From an uncultured Paracoccaceae bacterium (GTDB lineage Bacteria > Pseudomonadota > Alphaproteobacteria > Rhodobacterales > Rhodobacteraceae), in the NCBI GenBank assembly GCA_947500135.1, contig CANMQX010000002.1:1-64000 (forward strand): a DNA stretch of 64,000 nucleotides, given 5' to 3'. The notes below the pieces were generated by a model. That model saw only the letters and a program-made list of their open reading frames with translations, was not told the DNA's origin and did no database searches. The number at the start of each line of letters is the position of its first letter. Within the stretch, counting starts at the first letter, position 1. The translations under genes and the position numbers were made by a program. Below are positions 38,532-49,114 of this stretch, in pieces.

Positions 38532-41500
38532 AGCCCCTGCGCAGACAGACGATTGGCGACACCGGTAGCGCCCCAATCATTATAGGCATCAACCGCGTCG
38601 CGCAGAGTGTTATCATTGGGTGCGAGGCGGGCTGCATATTCAAAAGCCAGCGCACGGTCCTGCAGCCAGTGATCCGGGCCTAGCCCGGCAGCAAGAGCTA
38701 TCAGGTTTTTAGATGCCTCCATATCGCCTTGAATACCCGCCCAGATATGTGCGGCCATGGTCGCCTTCGTGCCAAAATTTTCTGCGTGGATTGCGCTCCA
38801 ACCTGTCAGCATTTTCATTTCTTCTTCAACTGCGGCAGTGTCAGCGGGCGTAGCAGCCTGACCTGCTAGAATCCGGGCGAACCGGGCGAGCAGGATGTGC
38901 TGTATCAGATCCACCTCGACGATCTGGCCTGCAATCGCGCCGCGCAACGGGCCGATCTTGTCATACCATTCGACCGCGCCGTCCCAGTCACCGGCATAAC
39001 GATGTAGCCGGGCGCGGGCGGCAAGGTAATACCCGGTCTGATTGGCAAATTCCGTTTCGGCCACCCAGCCGATATCCTTGTCCTCGTTAATCGCATCATC
39101 AGAAAATGACAGCGGATCAAGGGTCTGCGCCTGCAATGCGCGGGCGAATTGCCGTTCCAGATGAATATGCATGCGGGCATTGCGATGTAACTGATGGTTC
39201 AGCGCGTCATCGGCATGGACGATGACGTCATCCAACGGACGTCCCATTGCCGCACTTAGGATCACACCACCAGCCACATTGTAACTGGCGTATTGTGGGT
39301 CGTTATCTTTCAAAGCACGGGCAGCGGCGGCCTGATTGATCTCGACACTATCGTGCAGGGAAGTGCGCCAATGGCTGTGGAACCATGTGTCGATAAACCC
39401 GGCGGCAGGCAACGCGCTGCCGCCTGTCGCAGCGTCCAGATCCAGCGCTGCACGTGACCACGCGGCACCGGCAACCGGATCGCCGGTCAAAAGTGCGCGG
39501 ACAATCGAATACATCGAAAACGCATGTGGCGGACCAGCCTGGTTTTCCATCACAAGGCGCATCGCCGTGACAGAGGCCCAGGCGAACATTTCGAACTGGT
39601 TGGATTGGAATGCAAAAGGGGCGGTTGACAGGATTGCCTGAAAGCTCAACGCCAGATCTTCGGGCGGCGGCTGCATCTTTGTCAGTAGCTCGGTCGGATG
39701 CCTGCCTGCGGTCAGTTTTTCAATCTCTGCAATGCTTTGCTGGATTTCGCGCTGAAGGGCTGCGGGGGTGTCAGGCACCTTGACCCCGGCTGTGCGGATC
39801 GCACGAAGTCCGACTTGAACCGCGTCAACTGCAAATCCCTGACTAAAGAGGCGCAGCGCCTCTTCCAGAAAACAGCCTACGGCATTTTCGCGGTGGCCCG
39901 CTTCGGACCAGTGATGGCCAAGTTCCAGCAAACGACCTGCGCGGTCTTCACCGGCGTGATCGTTGATCCATTGGGCGACGCTGGCATGTAACCGACGGCT
40001 TTGCTGGCGGGGCATCTGCGAATGGGCAACTTCGCGCAAAATCCCGTTGGCAAAGGCGAAATCGGATTGGGTTCCCTCGCGCTGCGGCACGAGGAAGCCA
40101 TTGGCGACCTGACGGTCTACCTGCGCTGCGATATCCATTGCAGTGTTGTCGATGGGATGAATTGCGCAAAGAAGCTGTGTCGAAAAATCCATGCCCGCAA
40201 CCGATGCCACGCGCAGCAACAACTGGTCAGCCGGCGCTAACCTATCAAAACGCTGCAGCACCATACCGTGCAACGTATCGGGCAGCGCGGCGGCATTTAG
40301 GGCATCGGTCTGCGCAAGTGATGCTGTTCCGTCGTTGATAATGATTGCCTCAGCTTCAATCAGATTGCGCAATACCTCTGTGGCATAAAACGGATGACGC
40401 TCTGTCTGTTGATCAAGCTGTTCAAAAAGTTGGTCGTCAATTGCCGTGCAACCAAGGCGCATGCAGATCAGGTCATGCAATCCATCGGGGGAAAGCGGGG
40501 CGAGGCGCAGAAATTCAAACCCGGCGTCCTGGGCGAACGCGGCCCATCGGCGGTCAGACATTGGCTGTGTCAGAATGACGATCATCAGATGTGGAACAGC
40601 ATCGGCCAATCGAGCCAACACGTCGCGTGATGCGCCATCCAACCATCGGGCATCATCAATGCACAGGCAGTTTGGCGCGTCCGATAGCGCCTCACCTAAC
40701 AGATCAACAACAAAGTTCTGAATATGGATCGCGCGGGCCTGACCGGTTAGCTCGGCGGTGAATGCATTCTCGGGCAGACCTGTGGGGAAAATGGCATTCA
40801 GAAACGGTGCGCGGTCACGCAATTGATAGGGCAGGTGCTCTGCTATCTTTTCTTGACGTATGTCGGCGGACATAACTGTTTGAACGCCCAGCGTGGTCAT
40901 CACCAAGTGGCGCAGCGCACTGTAAGGGGCATCCTGTTCGATGGCAGAGGCGGCCACCATCTGAAACACACCGCCATTGTCTTCGACGTGGTGGCGCAGG
41001 TTCTGGGCAAGGCTGGTTTTGCCAAACCCGGATTCGCCTTCAACAACGATATTTGTGCCATAAATGCCGGAGTCGACGCGGCCCCAGCATTGGTGTAGTT
41101 TGTCCGTCTCATGCTGCCGTCCCGCAATCCGTTGTACTTGTGCGGTGTCATATTCGGCGGCACCAGGAGACCAGGCGGGCGCAGGTGTGTTTTCGCCTTT
41201 GAACAGAAGCATGGCCGGTTCGGGGTCATACGACAGCTGCGCTTGCGTGGCGCGCATCGTGGGATCATCAACGAGGATCGCATTTTCAGCGGCGGACGCC
41301 AGCCGGGTGGAGCGAATAACCGCATCACCCAGCACCAGACTGCTGCGCCGGTCATCATTGCCAACGATGCAGCACAACATGCGCGCAGTCGCAACACCAA
41401 GGCTGGATGCAACGCTACGCAAGGCCAGGGCGGTGTGGATTTCGCGCGCCGATAGCATCGCGCGCAACGGATCGTCAGAATGTGCGTCAGGCGGGGTGCC

Positions 41501-42472
41501 AAATGTCACCAGGACAGAAACGCCTTTTTCATCGACAATCACCTCTGCCACATAGCCGTCTCTGGCATGTACAACATCCTGGATCGTCTGAACAATCTCA
41601 TCAAGCTGGGTCGCCGCATCGGTCGCAGCCTGATCAAAGTCGGACAGGTCAATACTGATTGCGGTCACGGGACGAAGCTCGGCCAGAAACTCCAGCCCAA
41701 CACTCTCCAGCCAACCAGCCGCAAAACGCGGCATGCGGGCGATAATCGCCTCCCATGCGTCCTCTGACGGTGCGGCAAGGTCCGTGCGCGCTGATTTCTC
41801 AAGGGTTGGACAAATCAGCAATTTCCGCGCGCCAAATGCGCCAATCGGATCAGAAAATACAGCCCGTGAACACAGTGCTGCCGCATCTGCCGTCAGGATA
41901 ATGTCATTGGGCTCCTTGATGTCAGCAATCCGCCCAAGTTCTTGCAGCGCGGACCCCATCGATGTCGTCAAGACGCGGCCGTGACGGCCACCCAGCTCAA
42001 CCATCTGAAACGTCCCGACCGATATGTGGTGGTTCAGTTCAAAATGCGCCTGCCCATTCGCCTGGTAACCGGCGAGGTCGCGGGCGGCCGCAACAGCAGA
42101 AAGAACCGCATCCGATAGGGTCTGCGGATCCGCAGGCCAGACCGACAGCAGACCATCGCCTACAAAAGTGACCGGCTCGCCGCCATGGTGCAGGACCGTG
42201 TTGATGACCTGATCATAATGCGCGTTCAACTTGCGATGCAGTTCATCGACGCCTTCGGCACCTTGCGAAAGATAGGTGCGGGTGTGGTGCGAAAAACCGG
42301 ATACATCCAACCACAGCAGGGCGACCTGCCGTTCGGGCAAAGCGCTGCACGCGCTGCCATCAGGTGAAACCGCAAGCGCAGCGCGCAGTTCAGGCGACAA
42401 GAAACTAAGCGCCTCTTTGAAGTGCGATTGGCTGGCTGGATGCATGAGATAACTTTCGCAATTCGCGCGCAT
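38528..42472 (-). CDS. soluble adenylyl cyclase-like protein with STAND-type ATPase
   Basis: The 1314-residue protein resembles ADCY10-type proteins: two class III cyclase-like domains, an NTPase and a long helical repeat tail. Domain 1 keeps both metal aspartates (D56 in LWLDVSGF, D106 in FVGDGL). Domain 2 (from about 270) has 'SIDLSDF', 'VDEKGVSVLVTFG' and 'HSDDPLRAML'. The usual VNxAxR substrate motifs are altered (GSALQELGR; GDAVIRSTRL), so activity is doubtful. The P-loop GESGFGKTS lies near residue 480 and the Walker B LCIDDARWLDG near 605. The tail (750-1314) looks like TPR-type repeats. An ATG nine codons downstream is an alternative start. Confidence 0.84.
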   Translation of the reverse strand: MRANCESYLMHPASQSHFKEALSFLSPELRAALAVSPDGSACSALPERQVALLWLDVSGFSHHTRTYLSQGAEGVDELHRKLNAHYDQVINTVLHHGGEPVTFVGDGLLSVWPADPQTLSDAVLSAVAAARDLAGYQANGQAHFELNHHISVGTFQMVELGGRHGRVLTTSMGSALQELGRIADIKEPNDIILTADAAALCSRAVFSDPIGAFGARKLLICPTLEKSARTDLAAPSEDAWEAIIARMPRFAAGWLESVGLEFLAELRPVTAISIDLSDFDQAATDAATQLDEIVQTIQDVVHARDGYVAEVIVDEKGVSVLVTFGTPPDAHSDDPLRAMLSAREIHTALALRSVASSLGVATARMLCCIVGNDDRRSSLVLGDAVIRSTRLASAAENAILVDDPTMRATQAQLSYDPEPAMLLFKGENTPAPAWSPGAAEYDTAQVQRIAGRQHETDKLHQCWGRVDSGIYGTNIVVEGESGFGKTSLAQNLRHHVEDNGGVFQMVAASAIEQDAPYSALRHLVMTTLGVQTVMSADIRQEKIAEHLPYQLRDRAPFLNAIFPTGLPENAFTAELTGQARAIHIQNFVVDLLGEALSDAPNCLCIDDARWLDGASRDVLARLADAVPHLMIVILTQPMSDRRWAAFAQDAGFEFLRLAPLSPDGLHDLICMRLGCTAIDDQLFEQLDQQTERHPFYATEVLRNLIEAEAIIINDGTASLAQTDALNAAALPDTLHGMVLQRFDRLAPADQLLLRVASVAGMDFSTQLLCAIHPIDNTAMDIAAQVDRQVANGFLVPQREGTQSDFAFANGILREVAHSQMPRQQSRRLHASVAQWINDHAGEDRAGRLLELGHHWSEAGHRENAVGCFLEEALRLFSQGFAVDAVQVGLRAIRTAGVKVPDTPAALQREIQQSIAEIEKLTAGRHPTELLTKMQPPPEDLALSFQAILSTAPFAFQSNQFEMFAWASVTAMRLVMENQAGPPHAFSMYSIVRALLTGDPVAGAAWSRAALDLDAATGGSALPAAGFIDTWFHSHWRTSLHDSVEINQAAAARALKDNDPQYASYNVAGGVILSAAMGRPLDDVIVHADDALNHQLHRNARMHIHLERQFARALQAQTLDPLSFSDDAINEDKDIGWVAETEFANQTGYYLAARARLHRYAGDWDGAVEWYDKIGPLRGAIAGQIVEVDLIQHILLARFARILAGQAATPADTAAVEEEMKMLTGWSAIHAENFGTKATMAAHIWAGIQGDMEASKNLIALAAGLGPDHWLQDRALAFEYAARLAPNDNTLRDAVDAYNDWGATGVANRLSAQGL

Positions 42473-42692
42473 GACGCGGCATTACATAAGTGAGAGAATT
42501 TTTGTCGACAATCAAGCAAAGCCGCTCAAATGGCCTACTTCTTTACGTCTTTTGTGCCCAATCCGGTTCACTTTGTCGACCACTGACCACGGCGATAGCG
42601 GTTCGCTGATGGTCGACCGTGGTTGGATAGGAATCCGCGCACCACGCCATGACGAAATCAATGCCACCTCGCGGACCTGGTTGTCGTGCAAG
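42473..42692. other. 220-base intergenic region
   Basis: It separates the cyclase-like gene from the hydratase/dehydrogenase gene (both minus strand). It contains the cyclase promoter and, on the minus strand, an open frame that could be the lost C-terminal codons of the upstream hydratase/dehydrogenase. An 8-bp inverted repeat GTCGACCA / TGGTCGAC (42575-42617) is present without a T tract. Confidence 0.4.
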
Positions 42693-44618
42693 TCATCCAG
42701 AAGACGTTATCGGGCCACCTGTCCATCGGGGGAAGCCGTAGCCATTGACCATGACGACATTGATATCGTCGGCTGACCTCGCGATCCCTTCAGCCAGGAC
42801 AGCAGCAGCTTCTGAGCGCAAGGCTGCAAGGATCCGTTCCATGATGTCGTCGGCAGTGAATCTACGCGGGGTGATCTTGGCGCTGGATCGCGCTTTGGCA
42901 ATGATTTCATCCACTTTTTTGGATGGAACGGGCATACCGTTATCGTAGTCGTACCAGCCTTTGCCTGTTTTCTGCCCAAAACGGCCGAGCGCGCAAAGCT
43001 GATCCGCGATGTCCACGTAACGCTCCGTAGGGTCGCGGGTTGCGGCGCGCCGTTTGCGCATTGCCCAGGCGATGTCGAGCCCGGCAAGGTCTTGCATCTC
43101 GAACACGCCCATCGGCAGGCCGTAGGCCCGCATCGCGTCATCGACCTGGGTCGGACTTGCGCCATCCTCTAGCAGGTAATCAGCCTCGCGCCGGTAGGCT
43201 GACATGATCCGATTGCCGATGAAACCGTCGCAGATACCCGCCAAAACCCCTATTTTTCCGAGCCGTTTGGCAAGTTTGGCGGCCGTAGCCACCACATCAT
43301 CGCTTACCTGATCTGGTAGCGCAATTTCCAACAGCTTCATGATGTGGGCCGGTGAAAAGAAATGCAGGCCAATAGCCCGTGACGGATCGCGCAATGTGGC
43401 GGCAATAGTGTTGATGTCCAGATAGGATGTGTTCGTCGCAATAACAGCATCGGGGCGAAGCACGGCATCAAGTTGTCGGAATACATCGCATTTGACGTCG
43501 ATATCCTCAAAGACTGCCTCGATCACAAGATCCCGGTCGGCCAATGCGGCATAGTCGGTTGCTGTTTCAAACCGATCCAGAACAGGTCTCGTGTCGACGA
43601 TGATGCCGCGTTTGGCGCTGCTTTCGACAACTGCATGCAGGCGTGCCGCGCCCGCAGCGGCACTTTCGGCGTTGCGTTCCACCATCGTAACCGTCAACCC
43701 GCGCAGCAAACATGCCGCCGCAATTCCGGCACCCATTGTGCCACCGCCGATTACACCGACACGGTCGATGGGCCGCGCAGGGCCTTTGCATCGCGGGTCA
43801 TTCAACGTCGCGCGTTCAGCAAAGAACAAGCGGCGCAATGCCTTGGCCTGCGGGCTGGCCTTGAGGCCCAGAAATGTCGTACGTTCCGCAGCAAGCGCCT
43901 GTTCGGGTGCCATATCAATGGCCCGTTCAACGGCAGCAATCGCTGCTGTCACAGATTGTTGCCCCCGCGCCTTTGCCGCCAGTTGTGCAGCGACTTTGGC
44001 AAAATTTTCATCTCGCGCACCAGTCACCGGCTTTGACAGGCTGCGGCGCGGCTCCTGCGCGGCCTTTGCAAATTGAATTGCTGTTTGCCGCAGATCATCT
44101 TCCGCAAGCGCATCAATCAAGCCAAACTTCAGACCAGCCTCGGCCGTGATCGGCTTGCCCCCGGCAATCATCTTCAGCGCAGTCTGTGGTGGCACCAAGC
44201 GGGGCAGGCGTACCGTGCCGCCCGCACCGGGGATCAGGCCAAGCGTGACCTCTGGCAATCCCAACCGTGCCTGTGGCATCGCCACCCGCCAATGGCAGCC
44301 CATAGCAAGTTCCAACCCGCCGCCAAGAACATGACCATGCAATGCAGCGACCCACGGTTTTGTCGCCGCTTCAATGGCGGCCACGACATCAGGCAGGTGC
44401 GGTGGCACTGGTTCTGTGTCGAATTCCTTGACATCGGCGCCCGCGACAAAAGTGCGCCCGGCGCAGGTCAACACAACGGCGCGCACTGCGCTGTCCCGTT
44501 CTGTCTTTGTCAGCGCATCCATCAGCCCCACACGCACGGCTTGTGACGTCGCATTGACCGGTGGGTTGTCGATTGTGACGATGGCTACATCGCCCTGGGA
44601 TGTGATGGTGACTGTCAT
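42693..44618 (-). CDS. bifunctional enoyl-CoA hydratase/3-hydroxyacyl-CoA dehydrogenase, C-terminally short
   Basis: The 641-residue protein fuses a crotonase domain (1-190, with 'GRTFVAGADVKEF' and 'HGHVLGGGLELAMGCHW') to a 3-hydroxyacyl-CoA dehydrogenase with the NAD motif 'VGVIGGGTMGAGIAAACLL' and 'GFIGNRIMSAYRREADYLLEDG'. The last domain stops at GYGFPRWTGGPITSSG. Related proteins continue for about 50 residues beyond the GYGFPRWRGGP motif, so the end looks truncated. It would perform two beta-oxidation steps on ring-cleaved acyl-CoA. It is divergent from the aminobenzoyl-CoA monooxygenase gene. The start at 44618 is the family-typical ATG. Confidence 0.88.
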   Translation of the reverse strand: MTVTITSQGDVAIVTIDNPPVNATSQAVRVGLMDALTKTERDSAVRAVVLTCAGRTFVAGADVKEFDTEPVPPHLPDVVAAIEAATKPWVAALHGHVLGGGLELAMGCHWRVAMPQARLGLPEVTLGLIPGAGGTVRLPRLVPPQTALKMIAGGKPITAEAGLKFGLIDALAEDDLRQTAIQFAKAAQEPRRSLSKPVTGARDENFAKVAAQLAAKARGQQSVTAAIAAVERAIDMAPEQALAAERTTFLGLKASPQAKALRRLFFAERATLNDPRCKGPARPIDRVGVIGGGTMGAGIAAACLLRGLTVTMVERNAESAAAGAARLHAVVESSAKRGIIVDTRPVLDRFETATDYAALADRDLVIEAVFEDIDVKCDVFRQLDAVLRPDAVIATNTSYLDINTIAATLRDPSRAIGLHFFSPAHIMKLLEIALPDQVSDDVVATAAKLAKRLGKIGVLAGICDGFIGNRIMSAYRREADYLLEDGASPTQVDDAMRAYGLPMGVFEMQDLAGLDIAWAMRKRRAATRDPTERYVDIADQLCALGRFGQKTGKGWYDYDNGMPVPSKKVDEIIAKARSSAKITPRRFTADDIMERILAALRSEAAAVLAEGIARSADDINVVMVNGYGFPRWTGGPITSSG

Positions 44619-44767
44619 TGAATGGCCCGCAACTTTGTTCTCTTGTAGGTGATGATCGTCGTTCTGTCGCACTTCATCAGTTTGATCGCCTTGCTGGGAA
44701 AATGCGCTGCGTTTCGCATGATACCCCCCCGGGCTTAGCTGATGTCACGATATGTTTTATGTTTAAA

Positions 44768-44783
44768 ATTTCAAGCTTGAAAT
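44768..44783. promoter_or_regulatory. 16-bp perfect palindrome, candidate MarR operator
   Basis: ATTTCAAGCTTGAAAT is a perfect inverted repeat 55 bases upstream of the monooxygenase start, with GATAAT (44797-44802) just downstream as a possible -10 box. The size and symmetry fit a MarR-type site, and a MarR gene lies in the operon. Confidence 0.5.
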
Positions 44784-44838
44784 AAATTCTGGATTGGATA
44801 ATGTCGTTGTAAACATTGCTGGCGCAAAAGGGGTCATG

Positions 44839-47133
44839 ATGAAGATTGCCTGTCTCGGAGGTGGTCCAGCGGGGCTGTATTTCGCGATCTCGATGAAGCT
44901 ACGAGATCCCGCGCATGATATCACGGTTTTTGAGCGCAATAAATCCGATGACACGTTTGGTTGGGGTGTCGTGCTGTCGGATGAAACGCTCGACAATCTC
45001 GCCGCCAATGATGCTGAAAGTGCGGCGAACATCCGGGCGCATTTCGCATATTGGGACGACATCGCCTTGCACCACAAAGGGCAACGATTAGTGTCGTCCG
45101 GGCACGGGTTTTGCGGAATTGGACGCAAGAAACTGTTGCTTTTGCTGCAAGATCGCGCGCGCGCGCTTGGTGTCAATCTGGCCTTTGAGTCTGAAGTGGC
45201 CAGCGCAGATGACTATCGCAAGACCCATGACCTGGTGGTGGCCTGTGATGGGCTGAATTCCAAGACCCGCCAGATCTATGCCGACCAGTTTAAGCCCGAC
45301 ATTGATGAACGGCTATGCCAGTTCGTTTGGCTGGGCACCCGTCAGACTTTTGCAGATGCGTTCACGTTTATCTTTGAACAAACCGACAAGGGTTGGGTTT
45401 GGGCGCATGCCTATCAGTTCGACGCCGACACCGCGACATTCATTGTCGAATGTACACAAGCGACGTTTGATGCCTATGGGTTTGGCCAGATGTCTCAGGC
45501 CGAAAGCATTGCCGTCTGTGAAGAGATTTTCGCCGATCACCTTGGTGGTCACCCTTTGATGACCAATGCCAATCACATCCGTGGATCTGCATGGATCCGT
45601 TTCCCGCGGGTGCTGTGCGAGACCTGGAGCCATGACAACGTGGTGCTGATGGGCGATGCGGCGGCGACGGCACATTTCTCGATTGGGTCGGGCACCAAAC
45701 TGGCACTGGAATCGGCGATTGCGCTTGCTGAATATCTGCATTCAGAACCGAACTTACAGGCCGCATTCTCGCGCTATGAAGATGAGCGCCGGTTGGAAGT
45801 TTTGCGGCTGCAATCGGCTGCCCGCAACTCGCTGGAATGGTTCGAAACGGTTGAGCGTTATCTGGACCTTGATCCGGTACAACTGAACTATGCAATGTTG
45901 ACCCGCAGTCAAAGGATCAGCCATGAAAACCTGCGCGAACGTGACAAGACGTGGTTGGAAGGTGCCGAACGCTGGTTCATGAACGAAGCCGGGGTGACCA
46001 AGGACGCACCGCTGCGCCCGCCGATGTTCACCCCGTTCAAGCTGCGCGATATGGCTTTGAAAAACCGCATCGTTGTCTCTCCCATGGCGCAGTACAAGGC
46101 CGTGGATGGCCGCCCCACGACGTGGCATCTGATCCATTATGGCGAACGTGCCAAAGGCGGGGCCGGGCTGGTTTTTACCGAAATGACCTGCGTATCTGCT
46201 GAAGGACGGATCACGCCGTGCTGCCCGGGGCTTTATGCGCCCGAACATGAGGCTGCCTGGAAACAGCTTACCGATTTCGTCCACGCAGATACGGATGCAA
46301 AGATATGCTGCCAGATTGGCCATTCGGGGCGCAAAGGGTCGACCCAACTGGGGTGGGAGGCGATGGACGCACCACTGAAGGATGGGAACTGGGATATCGT
46401 CAGCGCGTCGGCCATTCCATGGTCACCGGACAATGCCACGCCGCGCGAAATCACACGGGTCGAGATGGATGACATCAAGGCAGAGTTTGTAGCCGCGACT
46501 GTGATGGCCCTCCGCGCCGATTTTGACATGATCGAGCTGCATGCCGCACACGGGTATCTGTTATCATCCTTCATCTCGCCTGCATCAAACGCGCGGGCCG
46601 ACGAATACGGGGGTAGTCTGGAAAACCGTCTACGCTACCCGTTAAAGGTGTTTGCCGCTATGCGCGCGATCTGGCCATCTGATCGACCAATGTCGGTGCG
46701 CATTTCCGCCAGTGATTGGCTGGATGATGACGGCGTGACACCGCAGGAAGCTGTCGCTATCGCGCAGGCTTTCGCAAAGGTAGGTGCGGATTTGATCGAC
46801 GTCTCGGCCGGGCAAACGTCGATTGATGCAAAGCCGGTCTATGGACGCATGTTCCAGACGCCCTTTTCCGACCGGATCCGTAACGAAGCCGGGCTGCGTA
46901 CCATGGCTGTGGGGAATATTTATGAGGCTGACCACGCCAATTCGATCCTGATGGCGGGGCGGGCAGATCTGGTGGCCGTGGGTCGCCCGCATCTGGCAAA
47001 CCCGTATTGGACGCTGCATGAAGCTGCCAAGATTGGTGACCGTGCAGCTCCCGACTGGCCTTTGCCCTATCTGGCTGGACGCGACCAGCTATGGCGTCTG
47101 GCCGATCGCGACGCAGAAATGGCCCGCGCATGA
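44839..47133 (+). CDS. 2-aminobenzoyl-CoA monooxygenase/reductase (fused, ACMR-type)
   Basis: The 764-residue protein fuses two flavoenzymes. Residues 1-385 are an FAD monooxygenase: '[17 protein letters not shown]', then the ring-hydroxylase motif '[12 protein letters not shown]' and '[25 protein letters not shown]'. From about 390, an old-yellow-enzyme domain follows with '[20 protein letters not shown]', '[11 protein letters not shown]', '[32 protein letters not shown]' and '[11 protein letters not shown]'. This fusion is typical of 2-aminobenzoyl-CoA monooxygenase/reductase, which hydroxylates and then partly reduces the ring without dioxygenase cleavage. A near-identical annotation is salicylyl-CoA 5-hydroxylase/oxidoreductase. 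The neighbouring ligase and RidA favour aminobenzoate. Confidence 0.9.
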   Translation: MKIACLGGGPAGLYFAISMKLRDPAHDITVFERNKSDDTFGWGVVLSDETLDNLAANDAESAANIRAHFAYWDDIALHHKGQRLVSSGHGFCGIGRKKLLLLLQDRARALGVNLAFESEVASADDYRKTHDLVVACDGLNSKTRQIYADQFKPDIDERLCQFVWLGTRQTFADAFTFIFEQTDKGWVWAHAYQFDADTATFIVECTQATFDAYGFGQMSQAESIAVCEEIFADHLGGHPLMTNANHIRGSAWIRFPRVLCETWSHDNVVLMGDAAATAHFSIGSGTKLALESAIALAEYLHSEPNLQAAFSRYEDERRLEVLRLQSAARNSLEWFETVERYLDLDPVQLNYAMLTRSQRISHENLRERDKTWLEGAERWFMNEAGVTKDAPLRPPMFTPFKLRDMALKNRIVVSPMAQYKAVDGRPTTWHLIHYGERAKGGAGLVFTEMTCVSAEGRITPCCPGLYAPEHEAAWKQLTDFVHADTDAKICCQIGHSGRKGSTQLGWEAMDAPLKDGNWDIVSASAIPWSPDNATPREITRVEMDDIKAEFVAATVMALRADFDMIELHAAHGYLLSSFISPASNARADEYGGSLENRLRYPLKVFAAMRAIWPSDRPMSVRISASDWLDDDGVTPQEAVAIAQAFAKVGADLIDVSAGQTSIDAKPVYGRMFQTPFSDRIRNEAGLRTMAVGNIYEADHANSILMAGRADLVAVGRPHLANPYWTLHEAAKIGDRAAPDWPLPYLAGRDQLWRLADRDAEMARA

Positions 47134-47848
47134 GACGGGTTCTGGTCACAGGCGGCGGAACCGGGATCGGACGGGCGATTGCCCGCGCATTTGCCGAGGC
47201 AGGGGATGGTGTCACTATCGCTGGGCGTCGTGCCGCCCCGCTGGAAGAGACGGCGCAAGGGTATGACATGACGTGCCGCATTTGCGATGTCACTTCTGAA
47301 ACCGATGTGACGGCACTGTTCGACCATCCCTTTGACGTTGTTATTGCCAATGCGGGCGGGGGGGGGCAGGAAAACTGGCCAAGACCTCGCTTGAGGATTG
47401 GAACGCGACACTGGCCGTGAACCTGACCGGCACCTTTCTGACCTTCAGGGCAGCGTTGCAAGACCTACCACCAGATGCGCGCTTGATCGCCATCGCCTCT
47501 ACCGCATCCCTGCAAGGGAATGCGGCCGTGCCGGCATACACAGCGGCGAAACACGGTGTTCTGGGACTTGTCCGCTCGGTCGCATTGGACATCGCCAAAC
47601 AGGCGGCGACCTGCAACGCAATCTGCCCGGGTTTCACGGATACCGACCTTGCCGAAAGCGCCATCAGCGGGTTGATGGCGCGGTTTGACCTTGACCGGGA
47701 CGTAGCAGCGGCCAAGATCGCTGCGGGCAATCCGCAAGGGCGGTTGATCGCGCCAGAAGAGGTGGCGCAGGCCGCGCTTTATCTGGCATCGCCGGGCTCA
47801 AAGGGGATCAATGGCCACGCGCTGACCTTGTCAGGAGGCGAGATATGA
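47130..47848 (+). pseudogene. short-chain dehydrogenase split by frameshift at a G9 run
   Basis: The first part (47130-47420) reads '[21 protein letters not shown]', the SDR TGxxxGxG cofactor motif, and reaches 'VIANAGGGG'. The frame then leaves the family. The second part in another frame reads '[25 protein letters not shown]', then Ser-x(12)-YTAAKH (catalytic S and YxxxK) and 'NAICPGFTDTDLAESA'. The switch is at a run of nine G at 47358-47366; one extra G or two fewer would join the frames, giving about 239 residues. It may be a sequencing error, a phase-variable tract or a real mutation. It overlaps both neighbours in start/stop style, so the operon is intact. Confidence 0.85.
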
Positions 47849-48324
47849 CACCTGATCCGGCATCCCCAGCTGAGGCAAGTTCGAAAACCCGGCTTAGGCT
47901 TTGGTTGCGCTTGCTGAAGCTGACATCAGGGATCGAGGCTGACTTGCGTCGCAAGTTGCGCGACGACCATGATACAACCTTGCCAAGGTTCGATGTGATG
48001 GCAGCACTGGCCCGCCATCCCCAAGGGCTGAAGATGAGCGATCTGTCACGTTATTTGAAAGTGTCCAACGGGAATGTCACCGGCATTGTTGATCGTTTAG
48101 CCGAGGATGGGTTGGCCCTGCGGGTGGCCGTACCGGGTGACAAACGTGCCAATCTTGCAAGGCTGACCGCGAAAGGCATCACTGCTTTTGATGCTTTGGC
48201 GGGTCACCATGAAAATTGGGTGAATGATCTGCTGGGTGGACTGACGGCGGATGAAAGTCAGACCCTGACAGGGTTGGTTGAAAAGGCCCTGAACCAAACG
48301 GAGGCATCTGATGACCCTAGCTGA
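47845..48324 (+). CDS. MarR family transcriptional regulator
   Basis: The 159-residue protein has the winged-helix core '[66 protein letters not shown]', with the DKR wing motif. MarR proteins in aerobic aromatic-CoA clusters respond to CoA thioesters and repress their operon. The gene is embedded between the SDR and hydratase genes with 4- and 14-base overlaps. It is the best candidate to bind the 44768-44783 palindrome. Confidence 0.92.
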   Translation: MTPDPASPAEASSKTRLRLWLRLLKLTSGIEADLRRKLRDDHDTTLPRFDVMAALARHPQGLKMSDLSRYLKVSNGNVTGIVDRLAEDGLALRVAVPGDKRANLARLTAKGITAFDALAGHHENWVNDLLGGLTADESQTLTGLVEKALNQTEASDDPS

Positions 48325-49114
48325 GCCACGCCATTTCAAATGCGCGATCAAGGATGGGGTTGCGCGCATCGCCCATGACAGGCCGGATCGAAAGAACCCT
48401 TTTACTCTCGACAGTTATGCCGAATTGCGCGATTGGTTTCGCGCGCTGGTCTATTCTGATGATGTCCACGCGGTGGTGATCCTGCCCAATGAAGGTAACT
48501 TTTCCTCTGGCGGTGATGTGCATGATATTATCGGCCCGCTGACCCGCATGAATATGAAAGAATTGCTGACCTTCACCCGCATGACCGGTGATCTGGTCAA
48601 GGCAATGGTGGGTTGTGGTAAGCCGATTATCGCGGCTGTTGACGGGATTTGTGCGGGGGCCGGGGCAATCATGGCCATGGCCTCTGATCTGCGGTTGGCC
48701 ACGCCAGCGGCCAAAACCGCATTTCTGTTCAACCGCGTGGGGTTGGCGGGCTGCGATATGGGGGCCTGCGCGATGCTGCCCCGGATCATCGGGCAAGGAC
48801 GCGCCGCAGAGTTGCTATATACCGGGCGGGCCATGACGGCAGAGGAAGGCGCGCAATGGGGATTTTATAACCGTGTCGTTGCCGCCGGTGATCTGGATGC
48901 TGAGGCGTTGAAATTGGCCGAAAGGATCGCTGCTGGACCGACATTCGCCAATTCAATGACCAAAACAATGCTGGCGCAGGAATGGTCGATGAGCCTTGAA
49001 CAGGCAATCGAGGCGGAAGCGCAGGCGCAGGCGATCTGTATGCAAGGCAATGATTTTCGCCGGGCATATGACGCCTTTGTTGCCCGCGAAAAACCTGTGT
49101 TTGAGGGGGATTGA
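48311..49114 (+). CDS. enoyl-CoA hydratase family protein
   Basis: The 267-residue crotonase-fold protein has '[18 protein letters not shown]' (oxyanion hole), '[21 protein letters not shown]' and '[51 protein letters not shown]'. This layout is common in hydratases of aromatic-CoA pathways. It probably hydrates a dearomatised or ring-opened CoA intermediate. The next gene follows with no gap. Confidence 0.88.
   Translation: MTLAEPRHFKCAIKDGVARIAHDRPDRKNPFTLDSYAELRDWFRALVYSDDVHAVVILPNEGNFSSGGDVHDIIGPLTRMNMKELLTFTRMTGDLVKAMVGCGKPIIAAVDGICAGAGAIMAMASDLRLATPAAKTAFLFNRVGLAGCDMGACAMLPRIIGQGRAAELLYTGRAMTAEEGAQWGFYNRVVAAGDLDAEALKLAERIAAGPTFANSMTKTMLAQEWSMSLEQAIEAEAQAQAICMQGNDFRRAYDAFVAREKPVFEGD

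Noticed and set aside
42575..42617. Inverted repeat GTCGACCA...TGGTCGAC as a terminator
   Set aside because: The loop of 27 bases is long and no T tract follows on either strand.
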